From Caulobacter sp. AP07 (GTDB lineage: Bacteria; Pseudomonadota; Alphaproteobacteria; Caulobacterales; Caulobacteraceae), in NCBI RefSeq assembly GCF_000281955.1, contig NZ_AKKF01000140.1:46788-110787 (forward strand): a stretch of 64,000 bases of DNA, written 5' to 3'. The position numbers and the translations under genes are program-made. The notes below the pieces were generated by a model. The model did no database searches, had not been told where the DNA came from, and worked only from the letters and a program-made list of their open reading frames with translations. Shown here piece after piece: positions 8,677-19,800 of the stretch (position 1 is its first letter; every line of letters begins with the position of its first letter).

Positions 8677-11600
8677 TGATCGCCAAGCTTCTGTCGTTCT
8701 CGGTGCGGGCCCGCTGGGCCGTGCTGTTCGTCGTCCTGGGGATCGCCACGCTCGGCGCCTGGCAGCTGAGCAAGCTGCCGATCGACGCGGTGCCGGACAT
8801 CACCAACAAGCAGGTGCAGATCAACACCAGCGACCCATCGCTCTCGCCGACCGAGATCGAAAAGCGCGTGACCTTCCCGGTCGAGACGGCCCTGGCCGGC
8901 ATTCCGGGCCTGGAGTCCACCCGGTCGATCTCGCGCAACGGCTTCTCGCAGGTCACGGCGGTCTTCAAGGAGAACGTCGACCTCTATTTCGCCCGCCAGC
9001 AGGTCAACGAGCGCCTGGCCCAGGCCCGCGACAGCCTGCCCGAAGGCGTCCAGCCGCAGATCGGTCCGGTGACCACCGGATTGGGCGAGGTCTTCATGTA
9101 CGCCATCGACTTCGCCAATCCCGGCGGGCGCGGGGCGAAGATCCGCGACGGCGAACCGGGCTGGCAGAGCGACGGCGCGTTCCTGACGCCGGAGGGCGCG
9201 CGCCTGACCGACGAGGTGGCCCGCGCCGCCTATCTGCGCACCGTCCAGGACTGGATCATCAGCCCGCAGCTGCGCGGCGTCACGGGCGTGGCCGGCGTCG
9301 ACACCATCGGCGGCTTCGAAAAGCAATATGTGGTCGAGCCCGACCCGGTGAAGCTGGCCGCCTATGGCGTGTCGTTCCCGGAACTGGCCAAGGCGCTGGA
9401 GGCGGCCAACCTCTCGGTCGGCGGCAATTTCGTCGAGCGGGCAGGGGAGGCCTATCTGGTCAGGGCCGACGCCCGGATCCGCAGCCTCGACGAAATCGCC
9501 AACGCCGTGATCGCCACCCGGGGCGGCGTCGCCGTCGCGGTCAAGGACGTCGCCGGCGTCAGGGTGGGCGGCGAACTGCGCACCGGCGCGGCCAGCATGA
9601 ACGGCCATGAGGTGGTGATCGGCACCACCCTGATGCTGATCGGCGAAAACAGCCGCACCGTCGCCAAGGCGGTGGGCGAGAAGCTGACCCAGGTCGAGCG
9701 ATCGCTGCCGCCGGGGGTCATCGTCACCCCGACGCTCGACCGCTCCAAGCTGGTCAACGCCACCGTCGCCACCGTCCAGCGCAACCTGCTGGAAGGGGCG
9801 ATCCTGGTGGCGGCGGCGCTGTTCCTGCTGCTCGGCAATGTCCGCGCCGCCCTGATCGCGGTGCTGGTCATCCCGTTCTCGTTCCTGATGACCGCCATCG
9901 GCATGAACGGGCTGGAGGTCTCCGGCAACCTGATGAGCCTGGGCGCGCTGGATTTCGGCCTGATCGTCGACGGCACGGTGATCATCATCGAAAACTGCCT
10001 GCGTCGCCTGGCCGAGCGCCAGCATCACGAGGGGCGGCTCCTCACCCTGAACGAGCGCCTGGAGGAGACCGTCCTGGCCTCGCGGGAAATGATCCGGCCC
10101 ACCGTCTATGGCCAGGCGATCATCTTCCTGGTCTTCGCGCCGCTGCTGACCTTCACCGGCGTCGAGGGCAAGACCTTCTCGCCGATGGCCATCACCCTGA
10201 TGCTGGCCCTGGCCAGCGCCTTCGTGCTGTCCCTGACCTTCGTGCCGGCCATGGTCGCCCTGCTGATCCGCGGCAGGGTCGCCGAGAAGGACGTGCCGGT
10301 CGTCGCCTGGATCAAGCGGATCTACGCGCCCGTCCTGCGCCGCTCGGTCGCCCGGCCGTGGCCGTTCATCGCCGCCGGGGTGGGCGTCTTCGCCCTGGCC
10401 GGGGTGGTCTTCACCTTCCTGGGCCAGGAGTTCATCCCCCAACTCGACGAGAAGAACATCGCCCTGTCGTCGCAGCGGATTCCGTCCACCTCTCTCGAAC
10501 AGTCGCTGGCCATGCAGAGACAGGTCGAAAGGGCGATCACCAGCCTGCCGGAGGTCGAGCGGATGTTCTCCAAGACCGGCACCGCCGAGGTGGCCACCGA
10601 TCCGATGCCGCCCAACATTTCCGACGGCTTCGTGATCCTCAAGCCGGAGAAGGACTGGCCCGACGGCGTCGACAGCAAGGCCGATGTCGTGGACCGGATC
10701 CAGGCCAGGCTTGACGGCCTGGTCGGCAACAGCTTCGAACTGACCCAGCCGATCCAGATGCGGTTCAACGAACTGATCGCCGGCGTGCGCGGCGACGTGG
10801 CCATCAAGCTCTATGGCGACGACCTGGAACAGATGAGCGCGGCCGCGGCCAGGATCGGCGCGGCCTTGCAAGCCACGCCCGGCGCGGCCGACGTCCGGGT
10901 CGAACAGACGGGCGGGGCGCCGACCCTGGACGTCCAGTTCGACCGGGCGGCCATCGCCGGCCTTGGCCTGACGGTCGAGGAGGTGGCCGACACGGTCGCC
11001 GCCGCCCTGGGCGGCCGCGAGGCGGGCCTGGTGTTCGAGGGCGACCGGCGCTTCGCCGTGGTCGTCCGCGTGCCGGCCGCCACCCGTGACGACCTGGATG
11101 TCCTGGGCGCCCTGCCGGTAATGCTGCCGGAGGAGGGCGGTCACCCGCGCGCTTCCGTGCCCCTGCGCGCCGTGGCGCGGTTCGCGTTCGCCGACGGCCT
11201 CAACCAGATCAGCCGCGAGAACGGCAAGCGCCGCGTGGTGGTCCAGGCCAATGTCCGAGGCCGCGACGTCGGGTCCTTCGTCGCCGAGGCCGCGGGCAAG
11301 GTCGATGCCGTGGCCCTGCCGTCCGGGGCCTGGCTGGAATGGGGCGGCCAGTTCCAGAACCTCAAGGCGGCCTCCGACCGCCTGGCCATCGTCGTGCCCC
11401 TGTGCTTCGCCCTGATCTTCGCCATCCTCTACATGGCGCTGGGCGGATTTGGCCGCGCCCTGGCGGTGTTCACCGCCGTGCCGCTCGGCCTGGCGGGCGG
11501 GGTCTTCGCCCTGGCCATGACCAGCATCGCCTTCTCGGTGTCGGCGGCCGTCGGCTTCATCTGCCTGTCCGGCGTGGCGGTGCTCAACGGCCTGGTGGTG

Positions 11601-11894
11601 ATGAGCAGCGTCCGCCAGCGCCTGGAAGACGGCGTCGAACTGGCCCAGGCGATCATCGACGGGACCATGGAACGGGTGCGACCGGTGATCATGACCGGGC
11701 TGGTCCCGGCCATCGGCTTCGTGCCCATGGCCCTGGCCCACGGCACGGGCGCCGAGGTGCAGAAGCCGCTGGCCATCGTCGTCATCGGCGGCCTGATCAC
11801 CGCCACGGCCCTGACCCTGCTGGTCCTGCCGGCGATCAGCCAGGTGATCCTGAGGTTGCCGCGACGACTGTCCGCCAACGACGATCGAACCTGA
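8676..11894 (+). CDS. czcA: Heavy-metal RND efflux pump, CzcA type
   Basis: The 1072-aa inner-membrane proton/metal antiporter has the usual layout: one N-terminal transmembrane helix, a large periplasmic loop, six helices, a second loop and five further helices. The fourth helix carries DFGLIVDGTVIIIEN. Asp426, Asp432 and Glu439 have the same 6- and 7-residue spacing as the proton-relay acids of CzcA (Asp402, Asp408, Glu415). This fits the HME group for Zn, Co, Cd or Ni rather than the Cu/Ag group. It is the last gene of the set and is followed by a hairpin terminator. Which of the divalent metals is exported cannot be fixed from sequence alone. Confidence 0.92.
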   Translation: MIAKLLSFSVRARWAVLFVVLGIATLGAWQLSKLPIDAVPDITNKQVQINTSDPSLSPTEIEKRVTFPVETALAGIPGLESTRSISRNGFSQVTAVFKENVDLYFARQQVNERLAQARDSLPEGVQPQIGPVTTGLGEVFMYAIDFANPGGRGAKIRDGEPGWQSDGAFLTPEGARLTDEVARAAYLRTVQDWIISPQLRGVTGVAGVDTIGGFEKQYVVEPDPVKLAAYGVSFPELAKALEAANLSVGGNFVERAGEAYLVRADARIRSLDEIANAVIATRGGVAVAVKDVAGVRVGGELRTGAASMNGHEVVIGTTLMLIGENSRTVAKAVGEKLTQVERSLPPGVIVTPTLDRSKLVNATVATVQRNLLEGAILVAAALFLLLGNVRAALIAVLVIPFSFLMTAIGMNGLEVSGNLMSLGALDFGLIVDGTVIIIENCLRRLAERQHHEGRLLTLNERLEETVLASREMIRPTVYGQAIIFLVFAPLLTFTGVEGKTFSPMAITLMLALASAFVLSLTFVPAMVALLIRGRVAEKDVPVVAWIKRIYAPVLRRSVARPWPFIAAGVGVFALAGVVFTFLGQEFIPQLDEKNIALSSQRIPSTSLEQSLAMQRQVERAITSLPEVERMFSKTGTAEVATDPMPPNISDGFVILKPEKDWPDGVDSKADVVDRIQARLDGLVGNSFELTQPIQMRFNELIAGVRGDVAIKLYGDDLEQMSAAAARIGAALQATPGAADVRVEQTGGAPTLDVQFDRAAIAGLGLTVEEVADTVAAALGGREAGLVFEGDRRFAVVVRVPAATRDDLDVLGALPVMLPEEGGHPRASVPLRAVARFAFADGLNQISRENGKRRVVVQANVRGRDVGSFVAEAAGKVDAVALPSGAWLEWGGQFQNLKAASDRLAIVVPLCFALIFAILYMALGGFGRALAVFTAVPLGLAGGVFALAMTSIAFSVSAAVGFICLSGVAVLNGLVVMSSVRQRLEDGVELAQAIIDGTMERVRPVIMTGLVPAIGFVPMALAHGTGAEVQKPLAIVVIGGLITATALTLLVLPAISQVILRLPRRLSANDDRT

Positions 11895-11912
11895 GCCATT
11901 CTGACTATGGGC

Positions 11913-11948
11913 GCTACCGCTTCGGAGCAGAGGTTCCGAAGCGGTAGC
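11913..11948 (+). terminator. Hairpin terminator after czcA
   Basis: A perfect 14-bp stem (GCTACCGCTTCGGA and its complement) with an 8-base loop lies 18 bp after the czcA stop. There is no T-run, so it may be a factor-dependent terminator or a 3'-end stabiliser, but the length and placement make it a credible operon end. Confidence 0.6.
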
Positions 11949-12088
11949 AGCGCCTTGACCAATGGCGGCGGCAGATCCAGCCGGCCGTCTCACGCCCGCC
12001 GTTCCATGATCTCTGTTATCCGGGCGGGATTCGCGTCATAGTGTCGCATGAGGCGGACGACGCCACGCTAGGTGGTCGGAGGGGTTGC

Positions 12089-13822
12089 TTGCGAGTTTTG
12101 TTCAGAATGCGTCGCGCCATTATCGGCGCGAGCGCGATGACGTGTCTGGGCGCGGCCCTGCTCGTCGCAAATCCCGCGGCGGCCCAGGTGGCCTTGCCGT
12201 CACGGCAGGAGCTGGATCCGGCCCGGGCCGCCCCGATCGCGGCCGCGCCGCGCGGCGACCTGTTCAAGGGCGTCGAGGCCGGGCCCTGCGCCTTTCGCGA
12301 CAGCGCCGTCAAGGTCACCCTGAGCGCGGTGGAGTTCCATGGCGCGACGTCCGGCGCCCTGGCGCTGTCGGACCAGGCCCTGGCCTCGACCTATGCCGAA
12401 TTCATCGGCCGCGAGGCGCCGGTGAGCGTGGTCTGCGACATCCGTGACCGGGCCGCGGCGCTCTATCTGCGGCGCGGCGTGCTGGCCAGCGTGGTCATTC
12501 CCGAGCAGCGGATCACCGAGGGGCGACTGACCCTGACGGTGGTCGAGGCGCGGATCGCGGCGGTGACCTATCACGGCGACGCCGGCCCGGCCCAGAAGCA
12601 GGTCGTGCGTTTCCTCGACCACCTGCGCGGCATGGCGCCGTTCGATCTCGACGTCGCACAGCGCTACCTGCTGCTGGCCTCCGACGTGCCCGGCGTGCGC
12701 ATCCAGTCGGTGCTCAAGCCGTCGCCGCTCGGCCAGGGCGCGCTGGACCTGGATATCGCCATCGCCCGCGACGCCGTCGACGGCTCGGCGCAGATCCAGA
12801 ACTACGGCTCCAGGACCGTCGGCCGCGACCTGGCCCTGGCGCGGCTGGATCTCAACGGCTTCACCCCGCTGGGCGAGCGGACCTCGATCCTCGGCTACGG
12901 CACGCTGTCCAGCGACGAGCAGCGGGTCATCCAGGTGGCCGAGCGCTTCTTCATGGGCGGCGACGGCCTGGTGGCCGACCTCTCGGGCTCGTGGGCCTGG
13001 ACCCGGCCCGGCGACACCCTCAAACCGCTGGACCTGGAGGGCGAGTCGTTCGCCGGCAGCGCCCGCCTGACCTATCCGCTGGTGCGCCATCGCCGCCACA
13101 ACCTCAACATCGGGGTCGGGCTGGACTGGGTCGACCAGAAGGTCGAGTTCGGCGGCGGCGTGGCCGTGCTGACCGACGACCATCTGCGGGTGTTCTTCGT
13201 CCGGCTCGACGGCCACTTCGCGCCGGCCAGCCTGGCGGCCCATTCGGTGGCCCTGACCGGGATGCTCGAACTGCGCCAGGGCGTCCACAGCCTCGGCGCC
13301 AGCCGCTACGGCGACCCGCAGGCCTCGCGCTTCCTGGGCAAGCCGGACGCCACGGTGATGCGGGCCGAAGGCGAGATCGGCGGCCGCCTGGCGGGGCCGG
13401 TGATCGGCAAGCTGATCGTCGCCTGGCAGCACACCGACGATCCGCTACTGTCCTACGAGGAGTATGGGGTCGGCAACCTGACGGTCGGGCGAGGCTACGA
13501 CCCGTCGGCGGCGTCCGGCGACCGCGCCGTGTCGGCCTCGCTCGAGGTCAGCACCACGCCGCTGTCGCTGCCTTTCTCGCTGAAAGGGGGCGGTCGCGCC
13601 GCCTGGCGGCCGTACGCTTTCTACGACGCCGCCGAGCTGACCAACCTCGGCTTCGGGGCGGGCAAGCTGGACCTGACCTCGGCCGGGGTCGGGGTGCGCG
13701 CCCAGGTCACCTCGCGGGTGGCCGTCGACCTGACCTGGGCCAAGCCTTTCGACAGCCCGTTCGGGACCGGCGACGAACCGCCGTCGCGCGTCCTGATCTC
13801 GCTGTCCGCCGCCCTGTTCTAG
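12089..13822 (+). CDS. Two-partner secretion transporter, ShlB/FhaC/HecB family (TpsB)
   Basis: This outer-membrane Omp85-superfamily transporter exports the exoprotein encoded next to it. After the signal peptide (ending PAAAQ) come POTRA-type segments (about residues 70-215, with VVIPEQRITEGRLTLTVVEA) and a C-terminal 16-strand barrel. The barrel contains VGRGYDPSAASGD, the conserved L6-loop region with its RGY. The frame is open from a GTG at 12041, but a TTG at 12089 has GGAGG six bases upstream and gives a compact signal sequence; the ATG at 12107 is the alternative. The gene ends 27 bp before tpsA, so they should be one transcript. Confidence 0.88.
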   Translation: MRVLFRMRRAIIGASAMTCLGAALLVANPAAAQVALPSRQELDPARAAPIAAAPRGDLFKGVEAGPCAFRDSAVKVTLSAVEFHGATSGALALSDQALASTYAEFIGREAPVSVVCDIRDRAAALYLRRGVLASVVIPEQRITEGRLTLTVVEARIAAVTYHGDAGPAQKQVVRFLDHLRGMAPFDLDVAQRYLLLASDVPGVRIQSVLKPSPLGQGALDLDIAIARDAVDGSAQIQNYGSRTVGRDLALARLDLNGFTPLGERTSILGYGTLSSDEQRVIQVAERFFMGGDGLVADLSGSWAWTRPGDTLKPLDLEGESFAGSARLTYPLVRHRRHNLNIGVGLDWVDQKVEFGGGVAVLTDDHLRVFFVRLDGHFAPASLAAHSVALTGMLELRQGVHSLGASRYGDPQASRFLGKPDATVMRAEGEIGGRLAGPVIGKLIVAWQHTDDPLLSYEEYGVGNLTVGRGYDPSAASGDRAVSASLEVSTTPLSLPFSLKGGGRAAWRPYAFYDAAELTNLGFGAGKLDLTSAGVGVRAQVTSRVAVDLTWAKPFDSPFGTGDEPPSRVLISLSAALF

Positions 13823-13849
13823 ACCATCGAAGTTCCCGGAGCGTCCGCC

Positions 13850-16800
13850 ATGACCCCGTCGCCGATCCGTCCGATCCTTTCTCGCACCGCTTCGCGCCCC
13901 GCGCGCCGGGCCAGGCTGCTGGCGGCCTCGGCCCTGTGCGGCGTGGCCGCGATGCTGGCCCCGCCGGCCCTGGCGGGCACCCTGCCGGGCATACCGAGCG
14001 CCGCCAACATCACGGTCTCCAGCGGCGGTTCGCAGCCGACGATCAGCTTCCCCGACGCGATCACCCTGCAGATCGAGCTGAACGCGCCCCGGACGGTCAT
14101 CAACTGGACCGACCTGCACCTCAGCAGCGGCGACGCGATGAACTTCATCTTCGACGCCGCCGACGACATCGTGCTGAACAAGACCACCAGCCAGATCCGG
14201 TTCGACACCGGCAGCGTGGTGACCGGCAAGGTCGGGGCGGCCACGGCCGGCAACGTCTGGTTCTACTCACCCCAGGGCGTGATCGTCTCGCCCGGCGCGA
14301 CCATGACCGCCGGCGGCTTCCTGTTCAGCCGCGGTTCGTCGCTCAGCGACGCCGGCTTCGTCTCCGCCGCCGATCCGTTGGCCAACCTGCGCGCCGCGAC
14401 CGACGCCCTGATCAAGATGACGACGATCAGCTCGGCGACCAGCGCCTCGATCAACAGCACCGGCGACGTCGTGCTCAGCGCGTCCAGCGGCGACCTCAAC
14501 GTCGGCATCGCCTCGGGCGCCACGGTGGACATTTCGACGACCTCGGGTTCGATCACCGCCAGCGAAGTCACGGCCACCACCGGCGCGGCCTCGGTGGCGG
14601 CCGGCGGTCCCGGCGCGACGGTCACCTCGATCACCGGCGCGACCGGCGTCTCGGTCTCTTCAGGCAACAACACCTCGGTCGGTTCGGCCACCACCACCGG
14701 CGTCTCTGGCGACATCACCATCCAGAGCGGCAACGTGGCGTCGCTGACCACCGCCAATTCCGGGCGCGACCTCTTCCTCAGCGCTCCGATGATCTTCCTC
14801 GACACCGCCGCCGCCGCGCGCGACGTCTTCGTCACGGCCACCACGGGTGGGGCGATGGTGACCCACCAGGTCTTCGCCGGCGACGACATCGAGATCACCG
14901 CCACCACCGGCGACGTCTCGGCCGGCGGCGCGACGCTGCGGTCCACGGGCCTGGGCGCGAGCGACGACGCCCACGTCCTGGCGCGCTCGACCAGCGGCTT
15001 CGTCAACGTCGGCGCGGCCAACACCCAGGGGACGGGCGTCGCCGCCGGCGATGTGACGATCGAGTCGACCAACAGCACGATCCTGGGGGCGGGCGGCAGC
15101 ACCCGCGATCTGACGGTGACGGGATCCAATCCCCTGTCGCTGACCGGCGCCTATTCCGCGACCGGCACGGCCTCGTTCACCTCGACGACCGGGATGGTCA
15201 CCCAGGCTGGCGGCTCGATCACCGCCGGGCTGCTGACCGTCGACGCGGCCTCGGGCGTCGTCCTGACCCAGGCCGGCAACAACGTGACCAACCTGGGGAT
15301 CATCAACAGCGGCACGGGCGGCTTCAGCTATCACGACCTCGACAGTTTCGGCCTGACCGACGCGATCGTCTCGGGCGGGGACGTCTCGCTGACCTCGGGC
15401 GGCGCCATCACCCAGACGGCGGGCACGATCACGGCCGACGTCCTGAACGTCACGGCGGCGACCGGGATCAGCCTGACCGAGGACAACCTCGTGACCAGTC
15501 TGGGTGTTGTGAACAACACCACCAGCGGCGCCCTCGCGTTTCGCGACGCCGACGGCTTCGACATCACCGACAACATCGACTCCGCCGGAAACGTCAGCCT
15601 CTTCACCACCAGTGGGGACATCACCCATTCCGGCGGGACGCTGCACGCCGGCGGGTTCTTCTCGCTGGACGCCGGCGGGCTGATCGCGGTGGGCGACCTC
15701 AGCGCCGGCGGCGGCGTCGGTGTGATCGCGGCGGGCAGTATCGAGGTAACCTCGGCCACGGCGGGCGGCGGCGTCTCCCTCCTGTCGAACGCCGGCCAGG
15801 CGGTCCTGCGCAAGGCGGTGCTGACGGGCTCGGGCGCGAGCGACAATCTCAGCATCGTCGCCGCCGGCGACGCCATTCTCGGCTCCGACAGCCACCTGAC
15901 CATCACCACCGACAACGTCTTCAGCCGAACGGGCGGGAGCACGGGCACGGCCGACGTCAGGTCGACGTCCGGCGACGCGCTGGTCCATCTCGACAGCAGC
16001 GCCGGCTTCGACACGCTGGAAGGGGCGGGCGTCGACGTCACGATCCGCACCGGCCCGGCGTCGTTCGGCGCGATCACGGCCAACACCGGCGACCTCTATG
16101 TCGAGGCGCTGGACGGCGCCCTGAGCGTCGGTACAGCCACCGCGACCGCCGGCGACCTGGATCTCCTGGCCCACGGCGGCGACCTGACGATCACCGGCTC
16201 GGTGCACGGCGGCGGGCGGGTGCATATCGAGACCGATGGCCTGCTGGACGGGACCGCCGCCAGCCTGATCTCCAGCGGCGGCGACCTGGAGCTGTTCGGC
16301 GGCGGCGTCGACGTGGGCCACCTCCAGGCCGGCGGCGCCCTGGAGGCGGCGGCCATCGACAGCAACGTCCTGGTGCAATTGGCCGAGGCCGGCCAGACCG
16401 TCCAGGTGATCTCGCTGAACGGCGACGCGACCCTGCGGGGCGGCGAGGGGGCCGACGGCATCGCGGTCGTGGCCCTGAACAAGGCCACCTTCGGCGCCGA
16501 CGACAAGGCCTCGATCACCGCCGCCAACTCCGCGATCACCGACCCCACCTGCGGCTGCGGCTCGGGCGGGCTGCAGGTGCTGTCCTCCAACGGCGACGCG
16601 GTGGTCAATATCAACTCGGCCAGCAACGGGATCGCCCTGGTCGGCGCCGGCATCGCCGGGACCGCGACCGTCGTCCAGAAGACCGGCGACCTGAAGATCG
16701 AGGAGCTGGCGGCCTACAACATCACGCTCGAAGCCATGGGCGGCACGCTGGAGACCGGGTTCACGACCACCAGCGGCGGCGACTACACGATCACCGCTCA

Positions 16801-19800
16801 GGACTTCCTGGGCGACGCGCTGACCCCGACCCTGTTCAGCGGTCTCATCCGCGACGTCACCATCACCGACACCCTGGGCGGCCTGAACTTCGGGGCCACG
16901 GCCATCCATGCCGATCGCAGGCTGACCATCACCGCCCTGAACGGCGGGGCGGTGACCGGCTCGGGTCAGCTGGACGCCGGCCTGGGGGCAGGGGCCCACG
17001 ACGGCGAGGTCAACATAGCGGCCAACGCCATCACCCTCGGCGTGGTCCGGTCCGACGGCGACGTGGGCCTGAGCGCCGGAACCGGTGGGGTGAACCTGGG
17101 AGCCGTCGTTCACGCCGACCGCTTGCTGGGCATCATCGCCCTGAACGGGGCGGTGACCGGCGCCGGCCAACTCGACGCCGGGACGGGAACGACCTTCGGC
17201 GATATCGAGGTGGCGGCCAACGCCATCGCCCTCGATACGATCCGGGCCAACCGCGACGTGAACCTGAACGCCGGAACCGGCCTGGTGAACGTGGCGACCA
17301 GCCTTAGCGTCGACAGGACCTACGCCCTGATCGGCGGCGACTTCTCGGCCGCCGCGCTGACGCCCCTGGGCGCCAAGGCCGGGACCTGGACCATCATGGA
17401 TCAGGCCGGCGATTTCGACTTCAGCGGCAAGACCCTGCACTACGGGTCCTCCATCGCCGTCAACGTGTTCAACGGCGATGTCATCGGCGGCGACATCACC
17501 AGCGATGCGGGCACGGTCTTCGTCCAGGCCGACGGCGGAAGTCTGGGCGCGCTGTACGCCGGGGGCGGCCAGGTCACGGCGATCGGCGATGTCGGCGGCA
17601 TGGCCGTGGCTTCGGCCCAGGGCGTGGCGCGGATCACGGTCACGGCCGCGAATGGCACGGCCAGCCTGGGCTCGGCGGTCCTGACGGGACCGGGGATCCA
17701 CGGCCTGACGGTCCGCGCGACGAACGGCGACGTGGTCCTGGGCGCGGCGACGCCGGGCGCGATCACCGCGGGCAACGTCGTCACCTCGACGGGCTCGAGC
17801 CTGGCGCTCGTGGCCTCGACGCCGACCGGCAAGGTCGACGTCAACCTGGATCACATGACCAACGCCAACCTGACCACCCTGTCCGGACCGCTCGGCGTCA
17901 CTGTCCAGGTCATCAACGGCCCGCTACGGGTCGGCAACGCCAGCGCGACCGGCGGCCAGGTCTGGATCACCGGCTCGAACGGCGCCGTGACCGTGGACCA
18001 ACTGACGGCGGGCGGCACTTCGCTGGTGAGGGGCGGCGGCGAGACGCGGCTGGTCTCGGCCAATGTCACGGGCGGCGGCGGGCTCTCGGTGCTGTCGACC
18101 GGCGCCGGCGTGCGCCTTGGCGACGCGACTCCGGGCCGGGTGATCGCCGTCACCAATACGCTCAACCTGTCCGCGGCCACCGACATCACCCAGCAGGGCG
18201 CCATACATGCCGGCGGGACGGGCGTGAACGCGGGAACCGGCGTCACGCTGCTCGGCGACAACCAGGTCAGGCACCTGAACTGGGTCAATGTCGCCGGCGG
18301 AGGCTTCGCGTTCCACGGCGCCACCGCCTTCGACATCGTCGGCCCGATCGTCGCCGTCGGCCAGACGGTGGACTTGCGGTCCGACCAGACCATCGGCCAG
18401 GCCCCGCTCGGGGTCATCACCGCCCAGAAACTGACCGGCTCCTCGGTCGGCGCGGCGATCTTCGGCCTCGACAACCAGATCGCCGAGCTGGGCGACTTCA
18501 CCAACACCACCGGCCGACTGAAGCTGGTCAGCAATCGCGCCCTGACCATCAGCGGAACCGTGCTCAGCACGGGGACCCTGTCGATCGCCTCACACGGCGG
18601 CATGACCATCGCCGGCACGGGCACGGTGCGAGCCAACGGCGCGGGCGACGCCGTGGTGCTGGCCTCGGACGGGGTGTTCACCAACGCCCGCGGGGCGGAC
18701 GCGGTGACCGCCGCCAGCGCCGGCGGCCGGTGGCTGATCTACACCCAGGCGTTCGGCGATCCGCAGGGATCGACGGCGGGCAATACGTTCAACGGCCTGG
18801 TCGGCAAGAGCTTCTACGGCGCGCCCTACGACTTCGCGGCCTCGGGCTTCACGGTGGGTGTCAACAACGGCAACCGCTTCGTCTACGCCTACCAGCCGAC
18901 CATAACGGTGGCGCCCGACAGCCGGACCGTGACCTATAGCGGGGCCATTCCGTCGCTCTCGGCGACGGTCACGGGCCTGATCAACGGCGATCTCTTCACC
19001 GACGCCTGGCTGGGCGCTCTGGTGATCTCGGGCGCGACCAGCAAGAACGTCGGGACCTACACCCTGAACGCCGTCACCGGCGGCCTGACCTCCGACCTCA
19101 ACTACGCCTTCGCGGCCGGACCCGCCGGCTCGCTGCGGATCGATCCCAAGGCCCTGAGCGGGGTGCTGGCCGCCACCAACAAGACCTATGACGGGACGGT
19201 GGCCGCGAGCGGTTCGATCGGCCTGACCGGCTTGGTGGCCGGCGACACGGTGAGCGCGTCGGGAACCTATGCCTTCGCCGACAAGAACGCCGGGACCGGC
19301 AAGACGGTGACGGCTGCGGGCGTGGCCCTGTCGGGCGCCGACGCGGGCAACTACACGCTTGCCCCGCTGGCCACGACCCAGGCCGATATCCTGAAGAAGG
19401 GCCTGACCGGCGCGCTGGCCGCCGCCAACAAGACCTATGACGGGACGACGGCCGCGAGCGGTTCGATCGGCCTGACCGGCGTGGTGGCCGGCGACACCGT
19501 GAACGCGTCGGGAACCTACGCCTTCGCCGACAAGAACGCCGGGACCGGCAAGACGGTCACGGTGTCCGCCGCCGCCTTGACCGGCCTCGACGCCGCCAAC
19601 TACGACCTCGGCGGCGTCAGCGGCGGCCTGGCCGACATCCTGCGCCGGCAGGTGACGGTCGCGGCCGACAGCGCGTTCAAGCCGTTCGGCGCTGTCGATC
19701 CGACCCTGACCTACCGCATCGCGGTGGGCGACCTGGCCGCGGGAGACGCCTTCACCGGCGGCCTCACGCGCGACCCGGGCGAGGTGCCCGGCGGCTACGG

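Noticed and set aside
8547..11993. Very long minus-strand frame opposite czcA
   Set aside because: It is antisense to a clear RND pump, has low-complexity Gly/Arg/His-rich composition and no domain; high GC keeps antisense frames open.
14660..17854. Long minus-strand frame opposite the exoprotein gene
   Set aside because: Same reason: Gly/Asp/Ala-rich shadow of a repetitive gene, with no start context or family features.
19150..19647. Direct repeats considered as a CRISPR-like array
   Set aside because: Only two units, 249 bp, in frame and coding for YDG domains.
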